From assembly GCA_017612495.1 (NCBI GenBank), contig JAGAFQ010000024.1:1-25040 (forward strand): a DNA stretch of 25,040 nt, in the 5' to 3' direction. How positions within the stretch are numbered: position 1 is the stretch's first letter; each line of letters begins with the position of its first letter. The translations under genes were made by a program, and so were the position numbers. Shown piece by piece: positions 1 to 7,770 of this stretch. The notes under the pieces were generated by a model. It saw nothing but the letters and a program-made list of their open reading frames with translations. It was not told the DNA's origin and did no database searches. This DNA comes from Clostridia bacterium. Lineage in GTDB: Bacteria; Bacillota; Clostridia; Oscillospirales; CAG-272.

Positions 1-43
1 CCTGTATTTCGCTCAAAAAATCCGGGTGTTGAAAATAATGAAT

Positions 44-110
44 AAAATGTATAAAAATGTGCATAAAATCATTGACTAAATGAGACGGAAAATGTATAAT
101 AAAATGTATA
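44..110 (+). repeat. Short direct repeats around the nusB promoter
   Basis: The decamer AAAATGTATA occurs at 44-53, 89-98 and 101-110, and a variant AAAATGTGCATA is at 54-65. The second copy covers most of the -10 box. The left part (TGAATAAAA at 39, TGCATAAAA at 60, 21 bases apart) recalls ARG-box left arms, but the matching right arms are poor. This may be an operator or merely AT-rich promoter sequence. Confidence 0.35.
72..100 (+). promoter_or_regulatory. Sigma-A-type promoter of the nusB-tyrS operon
   Basis: TTGACT at 72-77 and TATAAT at 95-100 are separated by 17 bases, which is nearly the consensus vegetative promoter. Transcription should begin near 107, about 45 bases before the nusB start. 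It is the only strong promoter I see ahead of the ten-gene run that follows. Bases 1-71 hold no gene I can support. Confidence 0.8.
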
Positions 111-151
111 AAGATTTATTATCAATAATTTAACCGAATCGGAGTATGACA

Positions 152-556
152 ATGAACAGACGCAAAGCAAGAGAATATGCTTTCTGCATTCTATTTGCAA
201 GAGAATTTCAGCCGGACGTGCCGGCAGAAGATTTTTATTCTTCGGAAACGGAAAACCTTGAAATAGACGGCGATGAATATATACATAAAGTATTTTTCGG
301 TGTTGAAGAAAACCTCGAAAAGATCGACGAAAAGATATCGAAATATGCAATAGGCTGGAAAAACGACCGTCTCTCAAAGGTATCGCTTGCGGCTTTGAGG
401 CTTTGCATCTATGAAATGCAAAATCTTGATGACGTTCCCGCAGCCGTTGCGATAAACGAGGCTCTCGAAATTTGCAAAAAGTTCGACTATGATTCGGCGC
501 ACACCTTCGTCAACGGAATACTGAATGCAATTTACAAAGAATCAGAGGGAAAATAA
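152..556 (+). CDS. nusB: Transcription antitermination factor NusB
   Basis: NusB binds boxA RNA with NusE (ribosomal protein S10) and promotes antitermination, chiefly in rRNA operons. The product is about 134 residues, the usual family length, and opens with the family-typical NRRKAREYAFCILF segment. The C-terminal helices carry the LAALRLCIYEM and AVAINEALEICKKF pattern and end with FVNGIL. An ATG at 146 lies one base after GGAG (141-144), too close to use. The ATG at 152 has 7-base spacing, so I place the start there. It is first in the operon and its TAA overlaps the next ATG by one base. Confidence 0.95.
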   Translation: MNRRKAREYAFCILFAREFQPDVPAEDFYSSETENLEIDGDEYIHKVFFGVEENLEKIDEKISKYAIGWKNDRLSKVSLAALRLCIYEMQNLDDVPAAVAINEALEICKKFDYDSAHTFVNGILNAIYKESEGK

Positions 557-1503
557 TGGCTACCGTTTTAGGTGTTGATACATCTAATTACACAACGTCC
601 CTCGCCATTTGCAAAGACGGTGAGATAATCGCTCAAAAGCGCAGGATACTTGACGTCAAAGAGGGAGAGCGCGGACTGCGTCAGAGCGATGCGGTTTTTG
701 CGCACGTAAAAAATCTTCCCGCACTTGCAAAAGACCTAATGGATGATTGCGGCATCTATGCCGAAAAGATCGACGCCATAGGCTATTCGGCATATCCGCG
801 CGATATAAAAGGCTCTTATATGCCTTGCTTTTTGACCGGAGAAATGCTCGCTTTATGCCTCGGCGCGATATGCAAAAAAGAAGTATATAAATTTTCACAC
901 CAATGCGGACATATCGCGGCGGCGCTCTATGAAACGGAATTTTATGACGCCTATGAGCGCGATTTCGCATCTTTTCACGTTTCGGGCGGTACGACGGAGA
1001 TATTGCTCTGCACACCCGATGAAGAAAAGATATTCGATATAAAAAAGATCGGCGGAACGCTCGATCTCAATGCCGGTCAGACGATAGACAGAGCGGGAGT
1101 TTTGATGGGACTTAAATTCCCGTGCGGAGCAGAACTTGAACATCTTGCAAAAGCAAGCAAAAAGCGGCTGCCCGTCGGCAAGATTAGCGTAAACAGGCTG
1201 AATTGCAACTTATCGGGACTCGAAAATAAAGTGATAAAACTTCTCAACGAGAAAAACTCAAATGAGGACGTGGCATATTTCACGCTCTCGTTCGTTGCAA
1301 AGACTCTTGACAAATTAAGTGAAAATCTGCGTTGCGAATATTCAGATATCCCGATAGTATATGCCGGGGGAGTCATGAGTAACGCAATGATAAGATCGGT
1401 TTTATCGCAAAGAGAAAACACACACTTTGCAAAAGCGGGATTTTCATCTGACAATGCCGCAGGCATCTCACTGCTTTGCCACAGAAAAATCGAAAAAAAT
1501 TAA
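556..1503 (+). CDS. TsaD/Kae1-like paralogue (Gcp family, ASKHA fold)
   Basis: This is a 315-residue member of the TsaD/Kae1 family, whose main member makes the tRNA t6A modification with TsaB and TsaE. The N-terminal LGVDTSNYTTSLA is the ASKHA phosphate-binding loop. HQCGH (115-119) stands where TsaD has its HxxxH iron ligands, HVSGGTTEIL (141-150) is a second nucleotide loop, and DNAAG (Asp299) supplies the last ligand. The residues after the first His (QCG) and the short length differ from canonical TsaD, so I read it as the second Clostridia paralogue often annotated as O-sialoglycoprotein endopeptidase or Kae1-like protein. Its biochemical role is unknown to me. It is translationally coupled to nusB and precedes xseA by 12 bases. 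Confidence 0.8.
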   Translation: MATVLGVDTSNYTTSLAICKDGEIIAQKRRILDVKEGERGLRQSDAVFAHVKNLPALAKDLMDDCGIYAEKIDAIGYSAYPRDIKGSYMPCFLTGEMLALCLGAICKKEVYKFSHQCGHIAAALYETEFYDAYERDFASFHVSGGTTEILLCTPDEEKIFDIKKIGGTLDLNAGQTIDRAGVLMGLKFPCGAELEHLAKASKKRLPVGKISVNRLNCNLSGLENKVIKLLNEKNSNEDVAYFTLSFVAKTLDKLSENLRCEYSDIPIVYAGGVMSNAMIRSVLSQRENTHFAKAGFSSDNAAGISLLCHRKIEKN

Positions 1504-1515
1504 AGCGGAGGGCGT

Positions 1516-2748
1516 ATGGAAAACAGAAAAGTCATAACTGTATCTGAACTCAATGAATATATAAAAATGCTCCTTGACCGTACGCCGCTTCTTAATGATA
1601 TTTACGTCAAAGGTGAAATATCGAACTTTACGAATCACTACAAAACGGGACACTTTTATTTTACGATAAAAGACGAAAACAGCGTTTTGAGAGCCGTGAT
1701 GTTTCGGTCTTCCGCATGCAAACTGACGTTTATGCCCGAAAACGGAATGAAAGTGATATGCGGCGGCAGAATATCGGCATACCCCAAAGACGGTTCTTAT
1801 CAGATATACGCGACGTCAATGGAGCCGGACGGAATAGGTGCTCTTTATATCGCCTATGAGCAGCTCAAGAAAAAGCTCGAAGAAGAGGGCTTGTTTTCAC
1901 AGTCACATAAACTTCTGCTGCCGAAAATACCGTCTCGCATAGGCGTCATTACGTCGCCCACGGGCGCCGCGATAAAAGATATCATCAACGTTTCTACACG
2001 TCGTTTTCCGCACGCCGAGATCATACTATACCCGGCGCTCGTGCAGGGAAGCGACTCTGCACAATCGCTCATAGCAGGCCTTGACGCTTTTGAAAAAGAA
2101 AAGGCGGTCGATGTCATTATCATCGGCAGAGGCGGCGGTTCGCTCGAAGAGCTGTGGTCGTTCAACGACGAAGCGCTGGCAAGGCGAATATACGATATGA
2201 CTATACCCATTATAAGCGCCGTCGGCCACGAACGCGACTACACGATATGCGATTTTGTTGCCGATATGCGCGCGCCGACACCTTCTGCCGCGGCTGAAAT
2301 AGCCGTGCCGGAAACGGAGGAACTCAAACACAAAATTTCAAACATCACGGGCAGGATAGGCACGCTCGTTTCGCACAGGATAAATCTTTACAGAGCCGAG
2401 ACTGACAGACTGAAAGAGTCAAGAGTGCTTTTGTCACCGGCAAACCTCATTGACGATAAGCGAATGGCTACAATGTCATACGAGCAGCGTCTGTTTGCAT
2501 CGTGTAAAATTTTGGTATCACAAAAGAAAAACAGTTTTACGGCGCTCACGTCAAAACTCGACGCCTTAAACCCTTTAGCAGTATTATCACGCGGTTTTTC
2601 CGCCGTTTACGGTTCAGACGGCAAACTCATCAAGGATACAAAGCAGGTCAAGACAGGCGATAATATCGCCATTGTGACGCGCGACGGCAAAATAGACGCC
2701 GAGGTCAAAAACACCGTTAAAACATCAAAGGAGAAATATCATGGCTGA
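1516..2748 (+). CDS. xseA: Exodeoxyribonuclease VII large subunit
   Basis: This is the catalytic subunit of exonuclease VII, which degrades single-stranded DNA from both ends in recombination and mismatch repair. The 410-residue product has the N-terminal OB-fold (about 5-100, including VKGEISNF and GHFYFTIKDE). The catalytic domain carries SPTGAA (147-152), GRGGGSLEELWSFNDEALA (204-222) and GHERDYT (237-243). Low-complexity helices follow at about 265-350, then the LxRGFS segment of the C-terminal domain. A GGAGGG site precedes the ATG. Its 3' end overlaps xseB by 8 bases, which suits equal production of partner subunits. Confidence 0.97.
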   Translation: MENRKVITVSELNEYIKMLLDRTPLLNDIYVKGEISNFTNHYKTGHFYFTIKDENSVLRAVMFRSSACKLTFMPENGMKVICGGRISAYPKDGSYQIYATSMEPDGIGALYIAYEQLKKKLEEEGLFSQSHKLLLPKIPSRIGVITSPTGAAIKDIINVSTRRFPHAEIILYPALVQGSDSAQSLIAGLDAFEKEKAVDVIIIGRGGGSLEELWSFNDEALARRIYDMTIPIISAVGHERDYTICDFVADMRAPTPSAAAEIAVPETEELKHKISNITGRIGTLVSHRINLYRAETDRLKESRVLLSPANLIDDKRMATMSYEQRLFASCKILVSQKKNSFTALTSKLDALNPLAVLSRGFSAVYGSDGKLIKDTKQVKTGDNIAIVTRDGKIDAEVKNTVKTSKEKYHG

Positions 2749-2983
2749 AAAGAAAGAAATTAAAACGTTTGAGAGTGCTCTTGCGCGCCTTGAAGTGATC
2801 GTCAAAACTCTTGAAGGCGGGGATTTCGAACTTGATAAATCGCTCGAACTTTTTGAAGAGGGCGTATCTTTGGTAAAATTCTGCAATTCCAAGCTCGACA
2901 GCGCCGAGAAGAAAGTGCAGATCTTACTCAAAGACGAAGAAAGCGGTGAGCTCGTCTGCGAGCCGTTTGAGCAGGAGAAATGA
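2741..2983 (+). CDS. xseB: Exodeoxyribonuclease VII small subunit
   Basis: This 80-residue helical protein binds the coiled-coil arms of XseA in the Exo VII holoenzyme. FESALARLEVIVKTLEGGDFEL followed by LDKSLELFEEGVSLVKFC, abbreviated here around residues 10-48, is the family signature. AAGGAG lies upstream inside the end of xseA, and the ATG overlaps the xseA reading frame by 8 bases. The acidic C-terminus (about 65-80) is variable in the family. Confidence 0.95.
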   Translation: MAEKKEIKTFESALARLEVIVKTLEGGDFELDKSLELFEEGVSLVKFCNSKLDSAEKKVQILLKDEESGELVCEPFEQEK

Positions 2984-3891
2984 TGAATAACGATCTTTTG
3001 AAAAGCAAAATAGAACTTTGTGCCGAAAAAGTAAACGATCTTTTATCGCAGACACTCGGCAAAAAGGATGATAAATTCGCCGTTTTGTTTGACAGCTGCA
3101 ATTACAGTCTTTTGGCAGGCGGCAAAAGAATAAGACCATTTTTGGTGTGCGAATTTTATAAACTGTTTTCGGGCAATGGCGAAGTATCAAACGGTGCTTA
3201 TGACCTTGCAAAAGCCGTTGAAATGATACACACATATTCTCTCATCCACGACGATTTACCGTGTATGGATAATGACGATATGCGCCGCGGAAGGCCCTCA
3301 AATCACAAGGCTTTTTCCGAAACGACCGCTCTTTTGGCGGGTGATGCGCTTTTGACGTATGCTTTTGAAACTATTTCTTCATCGCCATATCTTTCTGACT
3401 CGCAAAAGGCTGATGCAACGCTTATTTTGTCAAAGCGCGCGGGAATTCGCGGTATGGTCGGCGGTCAGCAGATAGATATTTTGAGTGAAGATCATCCACA
3501 AGATTATGAAACCCTTTTATATATGAATTCGCTGAAAACCGGCGCACTTATCGAAGCCGCATGCCTTTTGGGCGTTTGTGCCGCGAATATCAAGTATTCG
3601 GATAGTTCTGATGAATACAGGATCGCCGCAAAATATGCAAAGGGTATCGGCATAGTTTTTCAGCTCGTAGACGATATACTTGACATTACATCAACGACGG
3701 AAGAACTCGGTAAGCCCGTAAACAGCGATAAAGAAAATCAAAAAACAACGTTTATGACGTTTTTCTCGATAGACAAGGCAAAAGAAATTGCCGACAAGCT
3801 AACAGAAGAATCAAAATGTGCGATCAAGGATCTGAAAAATTCAGAGTGCCTTTCGGATTTTGCCGATTATTTGAAAGACAGGAAGAAGTAA
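2983..3891 (+). CDS. ispA: Short-chain (E)-prenyl diphosphate synthase (farnesyl/geranyl type)
   Basis: The enzyme condenses IPP with allylic diphosphates to give geranyl or farnesyl diphosphate for undecaprenol and quinone precursors. The roughly 302-residue product has GGKRIRP (46-52). The first Asp-rich motif DDLPCMD (90-96) is the bacterial DDxxxxD form. GGQQID (160-165) and the second Asp-rich motif FQLVDDILD (Asp230, 231 and 234) follow. An ATG at 2980 is only 2 bases from AGGAG (2973-2977), while the ATG at 2983 has better spacing and overlaps the xseB stop by one base. Product chain length cannot be fixed from sequence. dxs does not follow it. Confidence 0.93.
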   Translation: MNNDLLKSKIELCAEKVNDLLSQTLGKKDDKFAVLFDSCNYSLLAGGKRIRPFLVCEFYKLFSGNGEVSNGAYDLAKAVEMIHTYSLIHDDLPCMDNDDMRRGRPSNHKAFSETTALLAGDALLTYAFETISSSPYLSDSQKADATLILSKRAGIRGMVGGQQIDILSEDHPQDYETLLYMNSLKTGALIEAACLLGVCAANIKYSDSSDEYRIAAKYAKGIGIVFQLVDDILDITSTTEELGKPVNSDKENQKTTFMTFFSIDKAKEIADKLTEESKCAIKDLKNSECLSDFADYLKDRKK

Positions 3892-3892
3892 A

Positions 3893-4681
3893 ATGAGACT
3901 TGATGCTTTCATCGCTCAAAACGGTCTTGCAAAAAGCCGCGAATATGCGCAAAAGCTCATTGAATCGGGACTTGTCACCGTAAACTCGAAGATTGTCACA
4001 AAGTCGTCGTATTTCATTTCGGAAGACGGCAGCGACGACGTAAAGATAACGGGCGAGCTTTTTCCGTATGTCAGCCGCGGAGGCTTAAAGCTCAAAGAGG
4101 CACTTGATAAATTCGACATCGACGTAAAAGGGAAGATATGTATCGACATAGGCTCTTCGACCGGCGGTTTTACCGACTGCCTTTTGCAAAACGGCGCCCG
4201 TCACGTTTACTGTGTCGATTGCGGCACTAATCAGCTCGATATCACCTTGCGGCAACGCGAAGATATAACTCTGTATGAAAACTTCAACGCACGTTATCTT
4301 GAAAGCTCAATGGTCAAGAGTCCTTGCGATATAGCCACAATGGACGTTTCGTTTATTTCGCAGGAAAAGCTCTATGAGCCGATAACGCGTGTGATTTCAG
4401 AGGGATCAGTCCTGATCTCGCTTATCAAACCGCAATTTGAATGCGGAACGGCGGGTCTCTCGAAAGGCGGTATAGTCAAAGATGCGGCGATCCATCGCAT
4501 TGTTCTGTCAAAGGTTTTGCTTTGCGCCGACAAATCGGGTTTTGTTCCTTGCGGTCTTATTCGCTCGCCGATCGCCGGAGGCGACGGCAATCAGGAATTC
4601 ATCGCATATTTCAAGTATTCAAAAGACAAGCGTGAGCAAAGCGATGATTTTATAAAATCGCTTATAAAAAGTCTTTTTTGA
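3893..4681 (+). CDS. tlyA: TlyA family rRNA 2'-O-methyltransferase
   Basis: TlyA proteins methylate ribose 2'-OH of cytidines in 16S and 23S rRNA (known for mycobacteria; hemolysin A in older naming). The 262-residue product has an N-terminal S4 RNA-binding domain (about 1-60, MRLDAFIAQNGLAKSREYAQ). An FtsJ-type Rossmann methyltransferase follows, with SAM loop DIGSSTGGFTDC (85-96), MDVSFIS (150-156) and LIKPQFE (177-183). It starts one base after the ispA stop. Whether it modifies one or both subunits is not decidable here. Confidence 0.93.
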   Translation: MRLDAFIAQNGLAKSREYAQKLIESGLVTVNSKIVTKSSYFISEDGSDDVKITGELFPYVSRGGLKLKEALDKFDIDVKGKICIDIGSSTGGFTDCLLQNGARHVYCVDCGTNQLDITLRQREDITLYENFNARYLESSMVKSPCDIATMDVSFISQEKLYEPITRVISEGSVLISLIKPQFECGTAGLSKGGIVKDAAIHRIVLSKVLLCADKSGFVPCGLIRSPIAGGDGNQEFIAYFKYSKDKREQSDDFIKSLIKSLF

Positions 4682-4698
4682 CGACAGAGGGTGATAGT

Positions 4699-5550
4699 TT
4701 GAAAAAAGTATTCATATATCCGTCGGCTCATAAGGATATCGGTTTTGCAACGACGATCAAACTTGCCGACTTTTTTGCAGAAAGCGGCTTTTGCGTCATG
4801 ATCGCCGATAAGTGTAAAGACGTTGCAAAAGATAAATATCCCGTGTCTTCCGTTGACGGAATAGATAAAAGTTTTGATTATATCGTCTCGGTCGGAGGCG
4901 ACGGAACTCTTATGCAGATCGCGCACAAGGCCGCCGAACTCGATATACCGCTTATCGGTGTCAATCTCGGCAGAGTGGGATATCTTGCCGACGTTGACAA
5001 AAACGATATCGGCGTCTTGAAATGTATCGTGACCGGCGACTACACCATTGAAACACGCATGATGCTCGACTGCCGCGTCATAAGGGACGGCAAGATAGTA
5101 TCACACACCGCCTCGGTCTTAAACGATGCGGTTTTGTGCCGGGGAGCCACCGCAAAGCTCTCGAATATTGACGTTGAGTGCGATAATAACCCGATCGGCA
5201 CTTATTACGCCGACGGCATCATCATCTCAACTCCGACAGGCTCCACCGCATATTCACTTGCGGCGGGAGGTCCTATAATCGCCCCGTCGGTCGAATGTAT
5301 ATGCCTATGTCCCATTTGCAGCCATTCACTCAATTCAAGACCTCTTATTTTCTCACGCGATTCAGTGATAACTCTTGTGAACCGCTCTACCCGAAACGAT
5401 GCTTTGTATCTTTCGTGCGACGGCAGCGAGGCTTTCACCTCCTCTCTCGGTGACAGGGTAGAGATACGTTGTGCAAACCACCGTGCAAAATTTATCAAAA
5501 TCAACGAGAAAAGTTTTCTCGAAACATTAAGACAAAAAATGCAAAACTAA
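4699..5550 (+). CDS. nadK: NAD kinase
   Basis: It phosphorylates NAD to NADP. The 283-residue product contains the signature GGDGT (66-70), GVNLGRVGYLAD (87-98), NDAV (142-145) and the glycine-rich block ADGIIISTPTGSTAYSLAAG (171-190). The frame is open from a TTG at 4678, but that codon overlaps the tlyA stop and has no ribosome binding site. The TTG at 4699 lies 7 bases after GAGGG (4687-4691) and gives the expected KKVFIYPS beginning, so I use it. argR follows after 17 bases. Confidence 0.95.
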   Translation: MKKVFIYPSAHKDIGFATTIKLADFFAESGFCVMIADKCKDVAKDKYPVSSVDGIDKSFDYIVSVGGDGTLMQIAHKAAELDIPLIGVNLGRVGYLADVDKNDIGVLKCIVTGDYTIETRMMLDCRVIRDGKIVSHTASVLNDAVLCRGATAKLSNIDVECDNNPIGTYYADGIIISTPTGSTAYSLAAGGPIIAPSVECICLCPICSHSLNSRPLIFSRDSVITLVNRSTRNDALYLSCDGSEAFTSSLGDRVEIRCANHRAKFIKINEKSFLETLRQKMQN

Positions 5551-5567
5551 AACGGAGTGTAAATAAA

Positions 5568-6023
5568 ATGAAAAACAACCGACACGCAAAGATTTTAGAG
5601 ATCATCAAAGAATACGACATCGAAACACAAGAAGACTTGCTCGGCCATCTCAAAAAAGCCGGATTCAAGGTCACTCAGGCGACCGTTTCACGCGATATCA
5701 AGGAATTAAAACTCGCAAAAATCGCGGTTTCGGGCGGAAATTACAAATATGCTCATTCTCAGCATGACGTAAGCTTCGGCGCAAAATTTCATTCTATCCT
5801 CGCCGAAACGGTTATAAAGACCGATCACGCCGAAAACATTCTTGTTATCAGAACTTATGCCGGAATGGCACAAGCTGCCGCCGCCGCCATCGATGCTACG
5901 TCGTGGCCCGAATTCGTCGGTAGCGTTGCCGGCGACGACACGATCATCATCATTTTGCGCACCAAAGAAAAAGCAAAGGAATTTGATGAGAAACTTCGCG
6001 CAGCGCTCAAAATGAACGGATAA
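5568..6023 (+). CDS. argR: Arginine repressor ArgR/AhrC
   Basis: This is a hexameric, arginine-responsive repressor of arginine biosynthesis and activator of catabolism. The 151-residue product has an N-terminal winged helix with recognition helix TQATVSRDIKEL (about 36-47), a hinge near 70-80, and the C-terminal oligomerization and arginine-binding domain ending in GSVAGDDTIIIILR. The reading frame is open upstream inside nadK, but the ATG at 5568 follows CGGAG and gives the usual length. No arginine genes are in the window. The argR-recN pairing is typical of Firmicutes. Confidence 0.96.
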   Translation: MKNNRHAKILEIIKEYDIETQEDLLGHLKKAGFKVTQATVSRDIKELKLAKIAVSGGNYKYAHSQHDVSFGAKFHSILAETVIKTDHAENILVIRTYAGMAQAAAAAIDATSWPEFVGSVAGDDTIIIILRTKEKAKEFDEKLRAALKMNG

Positions 6024-6055
6024 CTTTCTTACTTTCGAAATTTCGGAGTATTATT

Positions 6056-7747
6056 ATGCTTTCTTCTTTACACATTGAAAACTTGGCGGTCATCAAAAAT
6101 CTGGATATCGACTTCAAGCACGGTTTCAATGTTCTGACCGGCGAAACGGGCGCAGGCAAATCGATCTTGCTCGATTCGATAAATATGATACTCGGCTCAA
6201 AAACCGAAAAAGAGCTTGTCAGAACGGGTGAAGAGACCGCTTTTGTCAGCGCCGTGTTTGAAAACATTTCAAATACGGCATTATCAAAGCTTTCCGCTAT
6301 CGGAGTATCTCCCGATGAAGACGGGCTTTTGCTTATCGAAAGGACACTTTCGTGCGACGGACGCTCTGCAATAAGGGTAAACTCGCGCACGATAACGAAG
6401 TCGCTCCTTTCGGATATCGGCAATGCGCTCATCACGATTCACGGGCAGAACGATAACAGAGCTTTATTAAATCACGCAAATCACTTAAAATTTCTTGATC
6501 TGTTCGCAGATACGTCAAATGAACTTTCGGAATATCGCAAAGTTTATGACGATATGAATGCAACTTACGAAAAGATCAAGGAACTAATAAGAGATGAGAG
6601 CGAAAAAGCAAGATATACGGAGATATTAAAATTCCAGATTTCCGACATTGAGAATGCCAAGATAAAAGTCGGTGAAGAAGAAAAGCTTACGGAACAAAAA
6701 AAGAAGATACAAAGTTTTGAACAAATAAACAAGCATATAAAATTCATAAACAAGGCGCTTTACAGAAACGAGAAGTTTCCGTCGGCGTTTGAACTTATGC
6801 AAAAGTCATCGGAGCATTTTGACGGCTTGTGCGACGTAATGCCGCAAGCTGCGGAATTTTCCGAAAAACTCAAAAATTTTTCTTATGAGCTTGAATCCAT
6901 GTGCGAAAGCGCAAAGGCGCTTTTGGGCGATATGGACGGTGATATCGGCGGTATGCTCGACAAGATCGAAAGCCGACTTGATCTTATAGGCAAAATAAAA
7001 CGCAAATACGGCAGTGACGAGTCGGAAGTCTTAAAATACCTTGCCGATAAAAAAGAAGAACTGCAAAAGCTCGAGCTTTCAGACGAGCTGATAAAGCAAT
7101 ACACAAGCGACTACAACAAACTGAAAAATGATGCCGAAAAAATGGCAGATGTGCTGTATCAAAAGCGCAAAGCGGCATCCGACGAGCTTTCGCGGCAGAT
7201 CGAGAGCAATTTGTCGTTCCTCGATATGTCAAACGTGAAGTTCTTTGTCGATTTCAAAAAATGCGAGCTTTCAAGCGACGGTGCCGAAAAGGTCGAATTT
7301 TACGTTCAAACCAATAAAGGCGAAGCGCCGCGCCCTCTTGAAAAGACGGCGTCCGGCGGCGAACTCAGCCGCATAATGCTTGCCGTTAAAAACGTTTTCA
7401 AAGATAAAGACGGCACCGATACTATGATCTTTGACGAAATCGACAGCGGCGTATCGGGCAGGAATGCCGAAAAAATAGGCATTATGCTTCACGATGCGGC
7501 AAAAGGCTCACAGATCATCTGCGTCACACATTCCGCGCAGATAGCCTCAAAAGCCGACTGCCATTTCAAAATAACAAAATCCTCACAAAACAGCAGGACC
7601 GAGACAAAAGTCGAGCTTTTGGATTATGACGGAAGGATCGATGAGATATCGCGCATCATGGGCGGTATAAACATCACCGAGAATATTCGCAAGAGCGCGA
7701 AAGAATCGCTCGACAATGCCGATCTCAACTTTAACGATAAAAATTAA
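6056..7747 (+). CDS. recN: DNA repair protein RecN
   Basis: RecN is an SMC-like ATPase recruited early to double-strand breaks. The 563-residue product has the N-terminal ATPase half with Walker A GETGAGKS (29-36). A long central coiled coil spans about 160-370, rich in Lys and Glu. The C-terminal half has signature motif TASGGELSRIMLAVKN, Walker B MIFDEIDSGVSG and the switch CVTHSAQIAS. GGAG lies 9 bases before the ATG. Where Bacillus and many Clostridia continue with spoIVB and spo0A, here tyrS follows 23 bases later. Confidence 0.97.
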   Translation: MLSSLHIENLAVIKNLDIDFKHGFNVLTGETGAGKSILLDSINMILGSKTEKELVRTGEETAFVSAVFENISNTALSKLSAIGVSPDEDGLLLIERTLSCDGRSAIRVNSRTITKSLLSDIGNALITIHGQNDNRALLNHANHLKFLDLFADTSNELSEYRKVYDDMNATYEKIKELIRDESEKARYTEILKFQISDIENAKIKVGEEEKLTEQKKKIQSFEQINKHIKFINKALYRNEKFPSAFELMQKSSEHFDGLCDVMPQAAEFSEKLKNFSYELESMCESAKALLGDMDGDIGGMLDKIESRLDLIGKIKRKYGSDESEVLKYLADKKEELQKLELSDELIKQYTSDYNKLKNDAEKMADVLYQKRKAASDELSRQIESNLSFLDMSNVKFFVDFKKCELSSDGAEKVEFYVQTNKGEAPRPLEKTASGGELSRIMLAVKNVFKDKDGTDTMIFDEIDSGVSGRNAEKIGIMLHDAAKGSQIICVTHSAQIASKADCHFKITKSSQNSRTETKVELLDYDGRIDEISRIMGGINITENIRKSAKESLDNADLNFNDKN

Positions 7748-7770
7748 ATTCAATATACAGGAGTTACAAT

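Noticed and set aside
1..45. Possible C-terminal tail of an upstream gene ending at TAA 43-45 (or TGA 30-32 in another frame)
   Set aside because: Fewer than 15 codons are visible and two frames are equally open, so no protein can be named.
44..110. Iterons of a replication origin
   Set aside because: Copies are short, irregularly spaced, overlap a promoter, and no dnaA or rep gene is near.
6007..6435. 142-codon minus-strand frame at the start of recN
   Set aside because: Serine-rich low-information translation typical of a reverse-frame shadow of recN.
7748..7770. T-box riboswitch for tyrS
   Set aside because: Only 23 bases separate recN from tyrS, and no specifier or antiterminator elements are present.
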